From Marsupella aquatica (taxonomy: Eukaryota > Marchantiophyta): DNA of 64,000 bases. Positions within the stretch are counted from its first letter, which is position 1; each line of letters starts with the position of its first letter. Below, piece after piece: positions 11,655 through 24,500 of the stretch. The DNA lies in assembly GCA_973895155.1 (NCBI GenBank), contig OZ316895.1, forward strand, positions 19,778,001-19,842,000, written 5' to 3'. The translations under genes and the position numbers were made by a program. The notes beneath the pieces were generated by a model. It ran no database searches and was not told the origin of the DNA. It saw nothing but the letters and a program-made list of their open reading frames with translations.

Positions 11655-12720
11655 AAAAAAATTATAAATTTTGTTTAAGCCGCAAAAACCCCGTGGCGGG
11701 GGGGTACACACAGGACCAACAAGAACCTCACAAAGAAAGCATCCACCCAGAGCCCCAACCAACCTCAAGCACCAAGGCCAGTGGCCCAAAGCAGGTCACA
11801 TAAGCACACCCTAAAAGGCAAAGGGGAGGGCCAGCCAACCAAGGCCCAAAACAATAGAAATCAGCAATCACAATCGCCAAACAAAGCACTACCTACCAGT
11901 TCTACTGCCACACCTACAACTAGTAACTAGGGCCCCACAATCAGGTAGCTCGGCCCGAGCAGCACTACAACCCTCCAAACATTCAAAGGCACTACAATTA
12001 TTCATCCGAATACCAAGTGCCCTCCACTTCTTCTCAACCAACTCCTCCTCTCCATTTCCACCTCTTCCTTAGCCCTCGACAGACGAGAATGCTTCCGCCC
12101 TGGTGGGAGGAGCATGCACACCCCCTGCAAGTGATCAACAACTTCCGATAGCATTAACCTTATGTCAAAGCATCGTCTACCTTCCACTTGGAAAACCTGT
12201 TAAATCCTCTCTAGCCATAGTATCTATAATATCTGATACAACACAAAGAATCGCACAGTTTACAACTGAACCAACCACTAGAGGCAGCCATTCTCTCCAG
12301 CAACCCTTGTCTAGGAGCAAACAAAGCCCCTATGAAGCAATCACAACACAATGTCCAACACGCCCTCGCATGCATGCAGCCAACAAATAAGTGAGGGATA
12401 CTCTCCATCTCATCTGAACAGATTAGGCAGAATCCATCGCATGCACCAATGGTGAGACCCCAAGATCCGGTAATAACCCTCCCACGAGGATTCTCCACAA
12501 GAATGTCTTAGCTCTGACAGACAAGTTCGAGCACCATAATGCACACCATCTTTGACACCATTCAAGTTTTGTTCTATTGTTGTTCCATATCCTATTCCAT
12601 CTCATGAAGTCCGACCCTTTGGTTCTACGTAATTGGTATACCCAATAGATAGGGATTTTGAACCCTCTGGTTGGTGTATCCTGCTCCCCCAGCGCCAGCA
12701 TCTAGAGACAACCGCTTCCC
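11655..12720 (-). mobile_element. LINE (non-LTR retrotransposon) 3' end
   Basis: On the minus strand, 12701 to 12211 encodes the end of a plant LINE ORF2. A W..LW...(L/S)V(R)AKTFLWRIL.G.LP segment is followed by C..C....ES..HLF.GC..AR.CW, the pattern of the zf-RVT zinc region that follows the reverse transcriptase. The two frames overlap, so there is a frameshift near 12423-12498. The 3' end (11655-11710, minus strand) reads ggggtttttgcggcttaaac and then AT-rich tail sequence, typical of plant LINE 3' ends. The reverse-transcriptase core and endonuclease are missing, as expected for 5' truncation. Confidence 0.8.
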
Positions 12721-14170
12721 ATCATGATACGCTATTGAGAATGTCTATTGAGAAAAAGAATAATTTCATGCTAATCATATAAGTAAAATCTAAGTAAGGA
12801 TTGTTTCAGGATTTTGTATGTAGAAAACAGTAAAGGAATCACTTTTTGATTTCAAATTTCATAAGTCAAGCATAAATCATTTCATTTATTCTCTATGGGA
12901 ATAAATTCTGTGCTTTTAGACATAAAGCATATACATTGTATGAGATTACACTTAACGCATATTCTTTTTGCCGCCACTGCTGGGAATAAAATAGAAATTA
13001 ATTTATGAATGAGGCTGAGTGAATTGGTTGAAAGAAAGATTTGAGGCAGTCAACCAATTTCAACAGAATTAAATTGAATTGGAAATTGATGTGAAGGAGT
13101 AAACAAAATATTGTTGTAGAAATTGGATCAATTTCTTTGGAGTAATTAATCTTGTTGGTATGGAGGAATCAATGCACTTTGGCTCACCTTTGTCTTTCAT
13201 TGTTATTCCTTTTTCAATTGATAATGCTCCCACTACCTTAGTTTAGTCAATGAGGGAAAAAAATTAAAATAGAGATAGAGAAATAGGACCTTGAGAAGAA
13301 GCCCAAGGTATCAGTTCACAGTGTTGTAGTACTTGCTACCAAAGATTATCCTTAACTCCCCTCAAATTGATTTGACCAATGGATGTGATTGTTTGGAGAA
13401 GAAAGGCCAGCGCATAATTTAATTGGAATTGATCCATAGGGCATCAGGTAAGAAAATTTTTGTAGTATGGCCAAAAGAACACAAAGTAACACGATTTTTT
13501 TATAAACTCAAAATGTGGTCCCTTTAAGAAAATATTTGGAATAGATTGAATGAATTAACAGTTCTGAGTGATTGGCTCTTGCTCTATATTTCTCAAGTTC
13601 CCAAAAAGGGTTAAATTAACGAAAACACAAGGAAAAGTAAACTCTTGAGTTATGGATCAAAAGAAAATATAAACTGAGAACATATTTGTTTTAATTTGCT
13701 ATTGCCACTCCTTCAAAAATAACTATGGTCTTAGTATCAACAAAGATTAAAATTATCGTAGCAGATTCACTCTCCTTTTGGGACCATAAAGATGTGAAAT
13801 AAAATAATCTTTTGCTCACTAAACCCAAAGTACATTTTTGGTTGGTTTTATTGAGATACATACTAAAATGCCATCAACATGGTTTGATTAATTGTCAACA
13901 ATTATTTGCAACTCAAATGAAACGCTAATACATGTGCCAAAGTAAAATAATGGTACTTTGATACTTTGAGAATGGAATTTTGTTCCTTCCAATTCAAAAA
14001 TCTATTCTAAGTGCCTCAAATAAATCAGCATATGTGTCACAAAGTTATAAAAAGTGGAAAACCAGAAATTGTTTCAAGTGTCAAAACTTTGTGGACGTTT
14101 TTCAAAGTGTCTAAAATACAAGGAACATTTTTGGAAGCGTTAGGAATTTTGATCTCTTCTTTGGCAGCAA
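12721..14170. other. Non-coding AT-rich stretch
   Basis: No open frame of note, no RNA gene and no recognised repeat boundary. Confidence 0.45.
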
Positions 14171-16965
14171 CTGTCGTTTGATCTTTCGAGTGGACGCTTT
14201 TCAAAGCATAGGGTTCTGTGGGACGCTTTTCAAAGCATTAGTGTGGATGTCGCCTTTGGGATATCAGAAGCTTCTCTTAGGCGTTGATACTTGGCTTACG
14301 CTTTTGAAAGTGTTGCTTCTTCCTTTGTCTTGCAAATACAGACACTCCTCAAATCATCAATGTTTTTGTGAATGCTTCAAAAAGCGTCTTAAGTTTAGTC
14401 GCGCCTACGGAATAGTTCTTACAACGACATAGTTTAAGATGGACACTTTCAAAAGCGTCGTGATTAGAGTGGACGCTTGATGAAATCCCACAAAAATGCC
14501 TTTTCACATAGCGCTCCTCTTTGATTAGGCTATGTACATTAGGCACCAATTCTTCTTCCTTGCAGGCTAATAAAGTACACAATGCATTCAAGGTAGCCTT
14601 CAAATTACTGAGTTGCTCCTCCTATCTATAATTCACTTCCGCTTTACCTTAATCATTAAATTTTGATAAAATTTTCTCTCTGTTGGTAGTAATCACTTCT
14701 CCTTGAAGTAAATATGTGCTACGTATGGTGTCAAATTCACAACTTGCAGCTTCCTTGCTCATGTACCCAATTCCTGAAATTCTTCACTTGAGTATGGATC
14801 ACTCTATGTAGGATTAGCGTTCAATTGATTGCAGCCTTCCTCTATTCTAAGGAAAATATTACAATGGTGCCCAGCGAAAGAGAGTGTAATATGTGTCTGA
14901 CTCTCACGATGGAAGATTGATGAGAGAAAGCAAAAAATATGTTGTAATGGCTCTTCCAACAATCCCCTGCTATTCAACCATTCCGCCTCTTGAATGTTTT
15001 AGGGTAAAATAGAGATTCGACATACACCCTTGGTTCCCCTTCCACTTTTTGTAATCCTTCTCCTACGATAGGAGTTGAATAAACTATCGCAACGAGCTCT
15101 TCAGTCCAATTACTTGGCCTTGCGTGTACTCCAGCTCCTTCCTTGATGTCCCATTTGCCTCTATCCATTAGACTGAATTTGCAAATGCTCCAAAGGAACT
15201 TCAGATGTCTCTTCAAGCCCATGATTGTCAAATCTTCCCTCAAGCGCCTTTGGTTGACAAGATTTAATGGCAACACAACAGCTATAAGTGGCGTAGTGAC
15301 ATTTAGCTCCATCTCCGCCATCACTTGGTCTGTAATCTTTGCATTCTCAGCTTCACTTCTGCTACATGATCAAGGCCTCCCCCTCTGCTATGTCAATCAC
15401 CAGTAGTGGACACAATTGAGTTGGCTTGTCGTTCCGTGCGTCACTTTGTCTCTAAGGTCTGTTAAATATCATAATCTGCCGCCATACATGAAATTGTTCA
15501 AAAAAATTGACGGTCGTTCTGACGTTTTGCAAAGCGTACTCAATTTGCACCGGCATTTTTATAAGCAGATGGGATGCTTCTCAAAGCATCCAAGAAAAAC
15601 TACTTGGGATGGACGCTTTTCAATGCGTCCAATAAACTTGGAAACTTGGGTGGACGCTTTTCAAAGCGTCCAAAAAATTAAAAAATACTTAAACACAACA
15701 TCACTATTCTAAATCAACTCTATATTAATTTACCTAGCAGGTATGAAATATACCTAGTCATCCACTCAAACTATGACACGTTCGAGTCATGAGTGAGTTA
15801 AATGGAAGAAAAATGGAATCGTTTTAATCTAAGCCATTAATTTGGGTATCTAGGGACTGTCCATCCATAGTGGTTAAGGAAACACAACCATTAGCCCAGT
15901 CCTATCCAATGGGTATGTAATTGTAGTATTGCACTAAGGACACAAATCAACATTTAATGCCTAAAACTCAGCATTCGATACCATGGAAGAACAAGTAAGG
16001 AATGATTTTCTATCATTTAACACCTATGAATGACTAAGGTAACAAAAACACAACTTTGAGCCTTTTACTATGATTGCTTAGCAAGGCATAGATTTGAATG
16101 TTTGCGTAACATTGTAAATAAAATAACAAAATGGAAACAATTAACAAAACACAATGAAATCTTGAGATATGATGAGGGAGTTTGGAAAACACCAAGGTAA
16201 CTTCTCATCAATATTTCATTTGATATGATTTAGGTGGTATATCCGTAAGAACATTTCTGGAAATGATTACTGTACTAGGATGATTACTAAAATGCCGTCA
16301 ACACATCTCAACTTTTCATTCCAAGGTACTTAGTGGAGACTAGTAATCAGTCACTTCTGTATCCATTCGATACTTTGTGTCACAAATAAGAAATATCATC
16401 ATGCTCAAATTGAAGTCATAAATAATTGGTGAGTAACAATCTTTGCATTTTGTGCACAAGCAATGTCACGCCAAAAACCTTGCATCAAGAACTCAAGAAG
16501 ATGGGTTGTCACCACTTAAGGAATCTATTCCCTCATACTTTTGAGATTCAACTTCATACAAATAATTTTACTTTAATGATCTAAACTCTCAATCATTTAG
16601 ACCAAGGAAGGGAGAAGAATTCTTTTTGCATTTGCAAGCTCCATACAAAAACACTCAAAAGCTTTACTTCGCAAAGGTGATTCCAGTGCTACAGCAAATG
16701 CCACAAGCACTTACTTTATTTCTTCACACTTGAAAATAACACAAATTCTACTTCATATAGGCTAGCAAGAAACCCAAGGAGATTGAGATACTGAAAGGAA
16801 ATGCTCTTTCATATCTGAAGGTTCTTGAATAAAACTTAAAGACGGTCATCCTTGAAAAGTGGAAAATAGAAAAAAAAGTTGAAACAAATGTCGCTGGAAG
16901 TGTCGGTTATGTAGTGGACGCTTCACAAAGCGTCAATGTTTGAGGTAGACGCTTTACATAGCGTT
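14171..16965. repeat. Field of dispersed GGACGCTTT / AAAGCGTCC palindromes
   Basis: Short palindromes with arms GGACGCTTT and AAAGCGTCC (central T/C-rich bases) recur at about 14190, 14220, 14440, 15610 and 15652, with degenerate forms at 14095, 14300, 14385, 15520, 16917 and 16948. The perfect pair is at 15652-15671. The spacing is irregular. Subterminal repeats of CACTA-like or other DNA transposons look like this, but I could not find matching terminal inverted repeats. The frames across this field (for example 14178-14432 and 14974-15324) are not recognisable. Confidence 0.55.
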
Positions 16966-17349
16966 GGTTTTTATAGTAAAACTAATAAATAATGATCGTA
17001 ATCTAATTTTAACTTTGAAACTATTCCGAATAGTTTCTCAATAACAAAGAACTATTTCGAATAGTTTCTCAATTGGCTATATGCGGTCACCCAGCAGAAG
17101 ACGAAGAACAAATTGAATGAACCATTTCCATGTTTCATGCAACCAACTTAATACTCTCTGCTCAATACCGCAATATGAATTTTACTAAATACTCAGAATT
17201 GATCGCCCATATGCTCCTTGCCAAAAAAATCAGATTCTACTCTTGAAAAATTCTAAAACAAGGCCCCCTAGCACAACACCAACCCCACAAAAGCCAAAAG
17301 CTTTGTTCAACAGCAACTCTGTTCAATGAGGGCGAGACAACTTTAGAGG

Positions 17350-17647
17350 ACGTGGTATCTTCAAGGGAAATAGAGGATGTTATGGAGGGAGGGGCCAAAA
17401 CCAATTTTTGAAAGGTCAAGGAGCAGGGAGATCAAATAACCCTACCAATTCATGGCCGAGGAGGCAGCCCAATGGTCGGGACAATGGTAGAGGGCGAGGC
17501 AGAAATAACTATAATGCGACAAGAGATAAGCAATCTGAACCCTACCGATGCTTCAGATGTGGTACTATGGGACACATGAAAAAAGAATGTAGGGCACCCA
17601 CACATGTGGTTAAACTATACAAGGAAAGTATTAATAACTCTAATTAA
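17350..17647 (+). pseudogene. Copia-1 gag with CCHC zinc knuckle
   Basis: A glycine/arginine-rich stretch (GRGRGRNN and similar) followed by CFRCGTMGHMKKEC, a perfect CX2CX4HX4C knuckle of the kind that binds RNA in Copia gag proteins. Upstream at about 17150-17340 a frame with SAQYRNMNFTKYSELIAHML and LLAKK resembles the end of the gag capsid region. A stop codon near 17327 separates the parts. The frame ends with TAA at 17645. Confidence 0.8.
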
Positions 17648-17767
17648 ACCATAACCACAAGGGAATTTCCTTGAATTAAATGAAGACCTCACCCAATATG
17701 TACATGCCCCTGCATATATCCCCAAAGTCCCACGTTATTACTTATGAAACACAATCACCATTGTTAG

Positions 17768-18927
17768 ATGACCCAACAAATTAACTGTATTCTAGATAAT
17801 GGGACATCACACCATATCCTATGAAATAAGATATTATTTTCAAATATCACACTGTCATCCAAAATGGGTATAGCACGCGTGACAGTAAACAGAAAATAGG
17901 TTTACTGGTACCATGAAAATTTTTCCAATTACCAGCAAAAAGTTACTGTTACCAGGAAAAATAACCATGTCAAAATATTTTCTAAAAAGTCTCATTTTCC
18001 AAAAAAATCTAAGTTACAACATTTTTTGGCTAGCTTTGGGCGCTAGCAAAAAAATAAAATTTTAAATTTTTTTTTCCCAAAAAAAAAATTCAAAAAAAAT
18101 TCAAAAAAATTACCACTCATTTTCCTGTTACCAGTTTCTATTTTCTGTTACTGTTTGTTGTTTCCTGTCGTTTGTAAATACCCCTCCAAAATGATGACTA
18201 CTATCACTAGCCATAAATAGATTGAAGAAGACTATGGCCGAGCTACATTTATACTCCCTAGAGGAACTGTTATCCGTATTGCGGCTGCCATATTTGCACC
18301 TATAGCCACCCGGAATCCCGCCCGGAATCTCATTAGTTTTCAGGATATCAGGGCTAATAAGCTAGAAATACAACTAGTAAAGCAACATGATGGAAGTCCT
18401 ACACATCCTAGAGAAAACTACTAAGGGAATGGAAATCAAGGAAATACTTCCATTACAACCTCTAGGCCTCTATATTACACAGATTCAGGCATACCATATA
18501 GAAGTAAACACACTGAATAGCACTACAACCTGGCACAACAGATTGGGCCACCCTGGTACTAGTATGTACCAAAGGATTATAAAAGACACAACTGGAATAC
18601 CTCCCACTGTTCGCCCTTCTTCCCTAGAACCTTGCATGGCTTGCTCCCAAGGCAAGCTTGTAACCAGACCAGCAATCTCAAAAACTATTCATACTATTCC
18701 AAATTTCTTGGAATATTTAAATGCTGATGTTTGTGGCCCAGTAGAACCACCAAGTGGCCCATTTTGCTTGTTCCTAGCTATTATAGATTCCTCATCCAAA
18801 TGGTCACAGATATCACTGCTATCAACTGGAAACCTAGTAATTTCCCGCATCCTAGCGAATTTCCTCAAACTACGAGCACAATTCTCCGCTAGCTAACCCT
18901 ATCAAAATCCTCAGAGTAGATGGAGTT
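17768..18927 (+). pseudogene. Copia-1 protease, pre-integrase and integrase start
   Basis: The protease segment ILDNGTSHHIL (about 17785-17820) is the Copia D-S-G active-site region with S changed to N. It is followed by the MITE at 17866-18184. The frame from 18387 carries the integrase zinc region (TWHNRLGHPG, then C..C..GK) and the first catalytic Asp region (NADVCGP, then LAIIDSSSKW). A frameshift near 18890 moves ANPIKILRVDG into another frame. The element is then interrupted at 18927 by the nested block and continues at 56241. Confidence 0.85.
17866..18184 (+). mobile_element. hAT-type MITE, copy A (in Copia-1 protease region)
   Basis: 319 bp flanked by the perfect 8-bp duplication tccaaaat (17858-17865 and 18185-18192). 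The left end is gggtatagcacgcgtgacag and the right end is gtttgtaaataccccc-like (reverse complement ggggtatttacaaacgacag), giving imperfect inverted termini. The interior has A/T runs and the core ggctagctttgggcgctagc. Two more copies (40012-40345 and 56361-56694) each carry their own 8-bp duplication. No coding capacity. The duplication length points to hAT. Confidence 0.88.
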
Positions 18928-18999
18928 ATAATAGAGGGCTTAAGCCCTTAAGGATATAAAAGTTATCTCATATGAAAAAAATGGTTTTCAATGACCATG

Positions 19000-20724
19000 T
19001 TGAGGACCTTGAATGACTATTTAAGCATTTGTGAGTATATTAAGCTTGAATCATGCCAAGGTGCATGTAAAGATGTTATGGTCCCTCATTCGACTCAATA
19101 GTGAAAGAGGAATAAAACCATAAATGGATTCGTATTGGGAAAATCTTATAGTGAGGAGAGACCTACTTCAACCCCTCAAGGAAAGGTTTGGCTTCTGAAT
19201 TGAGGTCCAACTTTTCACAAATTTGAGTTAGATGGTTAATTCTAAGGTGAATTAATCAATGCATTTTAGCAAACAAGTAGCTTGATCTTTTATCAAGGTT
19301 GTGTTGCCCCACTTTCCAGTAGTTCATGGAAAAAATTACACCAACTGTGCTGGAAATTGAGGAGTTATTCCATCCGGAATTTGAACCGGTTTTCATCCGG
19401 TTTTTGAGCCGGTTTTTTATCCAGTTTGGACATACCATCCAATAGAAAAACTATCATAACTCTCAAATCATTTATCCAAAACAAGATTTGTAAAGTGTGT
19501 TGGAAAGCTCTTTTTGAGGCGGTTAAGATATATATAAAGAAGTCTGAAAATGGATTCAAAATGATCCACTTAAAATTATGAGACTCCAACCAGTACAACC
19601 AAGAGATATCTGAGATTTCCGGACGAAGAATGGAGTGAAGATTTTGAAGCGTTGTTTCCACACCATTAGACCTTCAAGATGTCTGATTTTGGACCAATAG
19701 GAAGTATGATCCATAGCAATGGACCTTAACCAATCAAAATGGTTGGATAAGTATGAAAGGATACTATGAAAAGATGTACCCATTCATTGGAAGATGGAGA
19801 GACTCGATAGTCAAATTTTTATTACTCTAGCACTCCTACATTTTACATACGCCAATGGACATTATCTCAAGACCTCATCTTTGGAAACCTTTCAGTTTGG
19901 AACCAAGAATTGTACTACCCACTTCCTATTTTATTACTACCTTTGGAGGTGTCACTTTCATGCCAAACCCTCTCAACTCCATTGACCCAGCAGTAGACCC
20001 CACATTGGTGAAACCTAGCACTTCAAGTCCTGATCAGTAAAGAGTTATTCCATTCGGGATTTGAACCAGTTTCCCATCCTTATACTATAAAACTTAGTAT
20101 AAAAAGAATTAGACTTTGAATTTTTGGTGAGCACTTTATCTCATAGTCTAGTTTCCGACTTTAGCATTACTTTTGACTTTTACACTTAGGTTAGGAAATG
20201 AAGAGGCATACCTCTTCAACTTTTGTTTAGAGGAGACTTGTCCTCATACATAAGAGGGAAAGTTTCCACCTTTTCACTCAGACTTACATTGCACTTGTGA
20301 AAGTCTCCTTCTTTGAAGAGAAGTAATAGATTCATATTTATCTTTGGTAATCTATGACTTGTGTTTGGAATTTAGTGCGTGACCATACTTGCTAGAATCT
20401 GTTTGATGTGACTAGCAATGTCATGTCGATATTCAAATTGACTGGAAACGCATGCTTGAGTTTATGCAAATGAATTGACTTGAGTGTTTGGAATGCTTAT
20501 AAAGTATTTTTGGAAGATGCGCCAAACGAGAACTCACAATTACCATAGATCCAGAAAAGCAATCTTGAGAGTTGATTAAAAGAGGAAGTTTGTTCGGAGT
20601 AATGAGTACCAATTTGTTATGACTTGGCCATAAAGTTAATACGGGCTTACTTCCATATATCTTTTACAAATTCTTAGATGGTTGGCTTTAGAGATTAGCT
20701 TTAGGCATCAGCCTAATTTAGTCA
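19000..20724. other. Interior of the 2.2-kb element, left part
   Basis: Non-coding. A partial direct repeat around gagttattccatccggaatt at about 19362 recurs as gagttattccattcgggatt at 20042, bounding a roughly 680-bp segment. The first copy is followed by a ccggtttt-rich run. Confidence 0.45.
20716..20724. repeat. Left 9-bp target-site duplication of the giant MULE
   Basis: atttagtca, repeated exactly at 55863-55871. A 9-bp duplication is the hallmark length for Mutator-like elements. Confidence 0.9.
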
Positions 20725-20768
20725 GAGGGGAGGTAATCCATCAGTTATCAGTCACTGATATCAGTGGC
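20725..20768 (+). repeat. Left terminal inverted repeat of the giant MULE
   Basis: Begins gaggggaggtaatcc and continues catcagttatcag, then the 12-bp perfect palindrome actgatatcagt. The reverse complement of the right end begins gagaggagcaatct and continues catcagttattag, then the same 12-bp palindrome. The two align over about 45 bp with one or two gaps and a handful of substitutions. Confidence 0.88.
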
Positions 20769-20783
20769 CCTTTTTTTTCTAAT

Positions 20784-20996
20784 CCGAGATACCAAGTCTT
20801 TTAGTTGACCATCTTGGAGAGGCTCTCCGAGATACCAAGTCACTCCGCTGCCATCTTAGAGAGCCTCTCCGAGATACCAAGTCTCTTTGTTGACCATCTC
20901 GGAGAGCCTCTCCGAGATACCAACTCACTTTGCAAATCATCTTCGACTTTCCCATTCCATTTCTAAGACCATCTCAAAGAGCCTCTCCGAGATACA
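20784..20996. repeat. Palindrome array 1 (left subterminal)
   Basis: About five units with arms ATCTCGGAGAG and CTCTCCGAGAT around one central G or C, separated by ataccaagtc-type spacers. Some units have one or two substitutions. It lies between the left terminus and the 3' end of the ULP1 gene. Confidence 0.9.
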
Positions 20997-21119
20997 AATA
21001 CAAAAAATTTGTAAGTGATACACATCACATTCACTTTTCATATATATTATAATGTGTACACAACAACACTTCATCATTGAGCCTACCTTCTCTAAAGCTA
21101 ACCCCTGTTGGCCACTACT

Positions 21120-21383
21120 TTATTCTATTATCTGATATGTGCACAGGTCATAAATAATCTTCTTTTGCAAGTCTCCTACCTGACTGCCATCAAAATCCAT
21201 AGGAGCATCTCGACTTATGCGCTCTGCATAGTTAAGGATAAATACCCCACAATTTACACTATCTTCTTGTGATGGAAGGCCTGACACTAAAGTTCTAGGC
21301 CAGTTGTATGGATCTGGTGAGGGCATGCCTCTTTGACTTGCTTCATCCTTGATATACCTTGTTAGAGTATACATGAGATACTC
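21120..21383 (-). pseudogene. ULP1-like protease, C-terminal half
   Basis: Carries the end of the C48 fold: TLTRYIKDEA, then GLPSQEDSVNCGVFILNYAERI. The Q of SQEDS fits the oxyanion-hole glutamine, and the C of NCGVF the catalytic cysteine. It joins in frame to the N-terminal half at 25092 after removing the nested LTR element and one atttc copy (FWEARN followed by EYLMYTLTRY). The protein ends LCTYQIIE at 21120. Confidence 0.88.
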
Positions 21384-21388
21384 ATTTC

Positions 21389-21530
21389 TGTTGAGGAATG
21401 ATGCGGGAAATGATAATGAGATTTCTCTCTATAGAATGAATGGGTGCATCTCTTTATATAGTCTCCGTCCGAGTTATCCTATATGGTAACTATGGTTAAG
21501 GTAACCATGGAGTCTAGTTAGGGTATAACA
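21389..21530 (-). repeat. 3' LTR of the LARD-like element
   Basis: 142 bp, nearly identical to 24950-25091. It contains a ctatataaag TATA-like motif on the minus strand. Confidence 0.92.
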
Positions 21531-21541
21531 CTCCCCCTTGG

Positions 21542-24500
21542 CTATATAGTGATAACTATGTAGACAAAAAGTCTTCTAACTAGATTATCATGCTTATAAA
21601 CATGGCATGATTTGAGTACAAATGAGGAAGGTACTGCCTCGTTAAAACCTTTAATAGCTCTAAAAAACTCTATCAAGGTAACAGAGAAAAAAAAATCTCG
21701 GCTCTAAAGGAAAAAGAGTACAGCCCTGTCGGTCCTCAAGTGAATCCGGTGGTATGTGGAGTTAACAGTAACAACTCCACTCCATCAAAATGAACAAGTC
21801 GTCGTATGCTCAACGACTCAACAACAATGCGACATGTCTCCAAATCGCTCACCATCGCGCATACATCCGCACATACATCCTCGCATCGAATACAAATTAA
21901 AACATATATGAAAAAATGATTAGTAATTAAGTTATTATCATAAAATCACTTGTCCGTGGCTCATCTGCGCAAAGTGTAAAGTATAATAATAATTAATGTC
22001 ATCTCGTGCAACTGAGTGCGTAATGTATGGGATGTAAAGAGTCCGAAAGATATGATCTCCCCCTCAAAACAAGGTTTCGAGGAATATATTATTCTCATAA
22101 AACTCAAATATCGAAACTCTCCCTTAGAGTTCAAGGACTCCTAATTAGATTCTTAAATAGAGGGTTCTTGTGCAAAATGCACAATTCGCAAGCGTGTGTA
22201 GTCGACACACAAAAAAATCTCTCAATCTTAGATTTCAAAACATGTAGTATCAAATAGTTTTTATATGAAAAATAATCTGCAGCACCAAAGAGTGTGCATT
22301 CACAACACCAGCGGGTGTGTGTATAATATGACACGTCTGCCCTGCACGTCTGCAGTTCTCATATTTTGACAAAAAGTGTCAAGTCAATATAGCTTCACAA
22401 ATAACCCCGTGGAATCCAAACATTCAGTCGAACGTCCATGTGTGTCATAGCACAGAGAAGTGCTAGCTCAAAATGATTCGCTATCTTGCGGAGGTAAAGT
22501 GATATTCATAAACGTCAAACAACTCTGTATAAAAATAGTTTAGAGCTAGTGATAGTCAAAAGATCCCACTTAATGACCAAGTACCAAAATGTACTCGTAG
22601 TGGGTAAATCAAGTGTGATTGGGGTTTGAGAAAATAAACTTTCTCCCCCTAAATATGCATTTTATGCATATATTATAGTTGAAAGCTAGAATTAAGTTGG
22701 ACCGAACAAAGTTATGGGGTTTGCCCATATTAACCCCTCATTACTCATTCTGATATGAGTTTACTTCGGGTTTCTAAATATTCGCAGTTAAACCCCTAAA
22801 GGGTTATTGATTATCCGCTTTTGGGTATGGCCGGAAATTAAGGTCATGGAACTAACCTGAAGTACTGTACCTTAGATTATTCTGGATTTTTCGTGAGAAA
22901 CATATCTGCCATCGATCACTGGACCTCAGAAAATCTATACCTTACCAAAATACCTCAAAAACTAGGTCATAGAGCATGGTTAAAGGTATGGTATTAGTTC
23001 CATACTTAAAAACTATCATCCCACCGAACGATGGCTATAAAAGCTTCCGTTTGAGTTGTTTATGGTATAAAGACCATGAGGATAAGACCCTTAAGTAAGA
23101 TATTGCCCTAATGTAGGGTGTAAATGGGTGTAAAAGTTGTAAATGGTCAATTTACACACAAAAAGTGTATGGACCAAAGTTTATTCCCCTTGATGGTGTA
23201 AATTGGTGTAAACCAGTGTAAATGCTATAAGCAAGTATAATCTGGTGTAACCAGTGTAAACAAGTATAAACCCAATGTAAAGCATGGGATTATACAATGG
23301 TAAGACATACACCAGTGTAAACTGGTGTCATGAGGTATAATCTAGAATGGTATCAATAGGTGTAAACTAGGGGTGTAAAATGGTGTAAAAACCATTTTGT
23401 GATTGAAATGGGTGTAACAACCACTTTGTAAATGGAAAGTAGAGGTATTTGGTATAAAACCATTATTTCCAATGTGCAAAATCAAGTAAGGGTGGTATGA
23501 CATGTAAATATGTCAAATGCATGTAAAGCATGTGTTGCACATGTAAGGCATGTTAATGTATGCAAATTCAACAAGTGACATGTAATTTCCCTAAACCAGT
23601 TGATGTGTTTACATGTGTAAACTGTGTAAATTGCTGTGTAAATTTGCAATGTGCACTTATCATTTTCCATTTCATTTGTTTATCCATAAGTGCAAAACAT
23701 CCGTTGTCAACAAGATTTTCTTTGTTAATATGTGCATATATGGATAGTTTTTCAAAAATGAAGATTTTGCACTGAAGCACATGGGATTCTCTTGTCTTTG
23801 GATAAGTGCACCCAAGCATTTGTATTTCAGAAACTCTTTACTATACTGTGCATTTAATGAGGGTTGCACTTATCTGGTGTTCGAGTTTTTCTCGAGGATT
23901 TTGAGATTGAATGTTGCATGTTTAAGTCACTCATGTGTGTCTCTTGAAATCTCACTTGTCGCTTTGGCTCATTCGTTGATTGCGATCAGCTTCTCAGGCT
24001 CATTCTTGGACAAGCACAACATTCCATATTTAGGATTCAGAAAATGCTATCAGATCTAGACCCCACAACGATGACTTGTTTCTTGCGCTGGATGCCATCT
24101 CCCGTACGTTCACAACCAAAGCCAAGATGTTCTTCCTCCATGACATTTGCTTCTATCTTCTCCAATTTGATACGACTGTATCAAATGGCTCTTATTGGAA
24201 TCTTCATTGAATCAGCAAACGACCAATTCAACATCCATGTTTGGCCTCTTGTAATGCCTATACTTCACTCGATCGTGTGTAATGGGCATTTCCTTTCATC
24301 CTTTATGGCTTGCAGATCGACCAACAAGAAACTGTCAGCGGTTGAGAAACATTGTGAAATTCAGGGAAAGAGAAGGCGCCTGTGTTCGTCCCTTATGAGG
24401 TTAGGGTTTTGAAAATTTTTCTTATGATCCCGATCGGGTCCTGATTTGCTCTCGATCCACCCGGCTTCATTCAAGGCTGTCTCTGTTTGGCTTCCGGTCT

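Noticed and set aside
24044-24412. A 122-codon plus-strand frame inside the LARD-like element
   Set aside because: It is antisense to the element, without recognisable domain, and lies in an otherwise non-coding interior.
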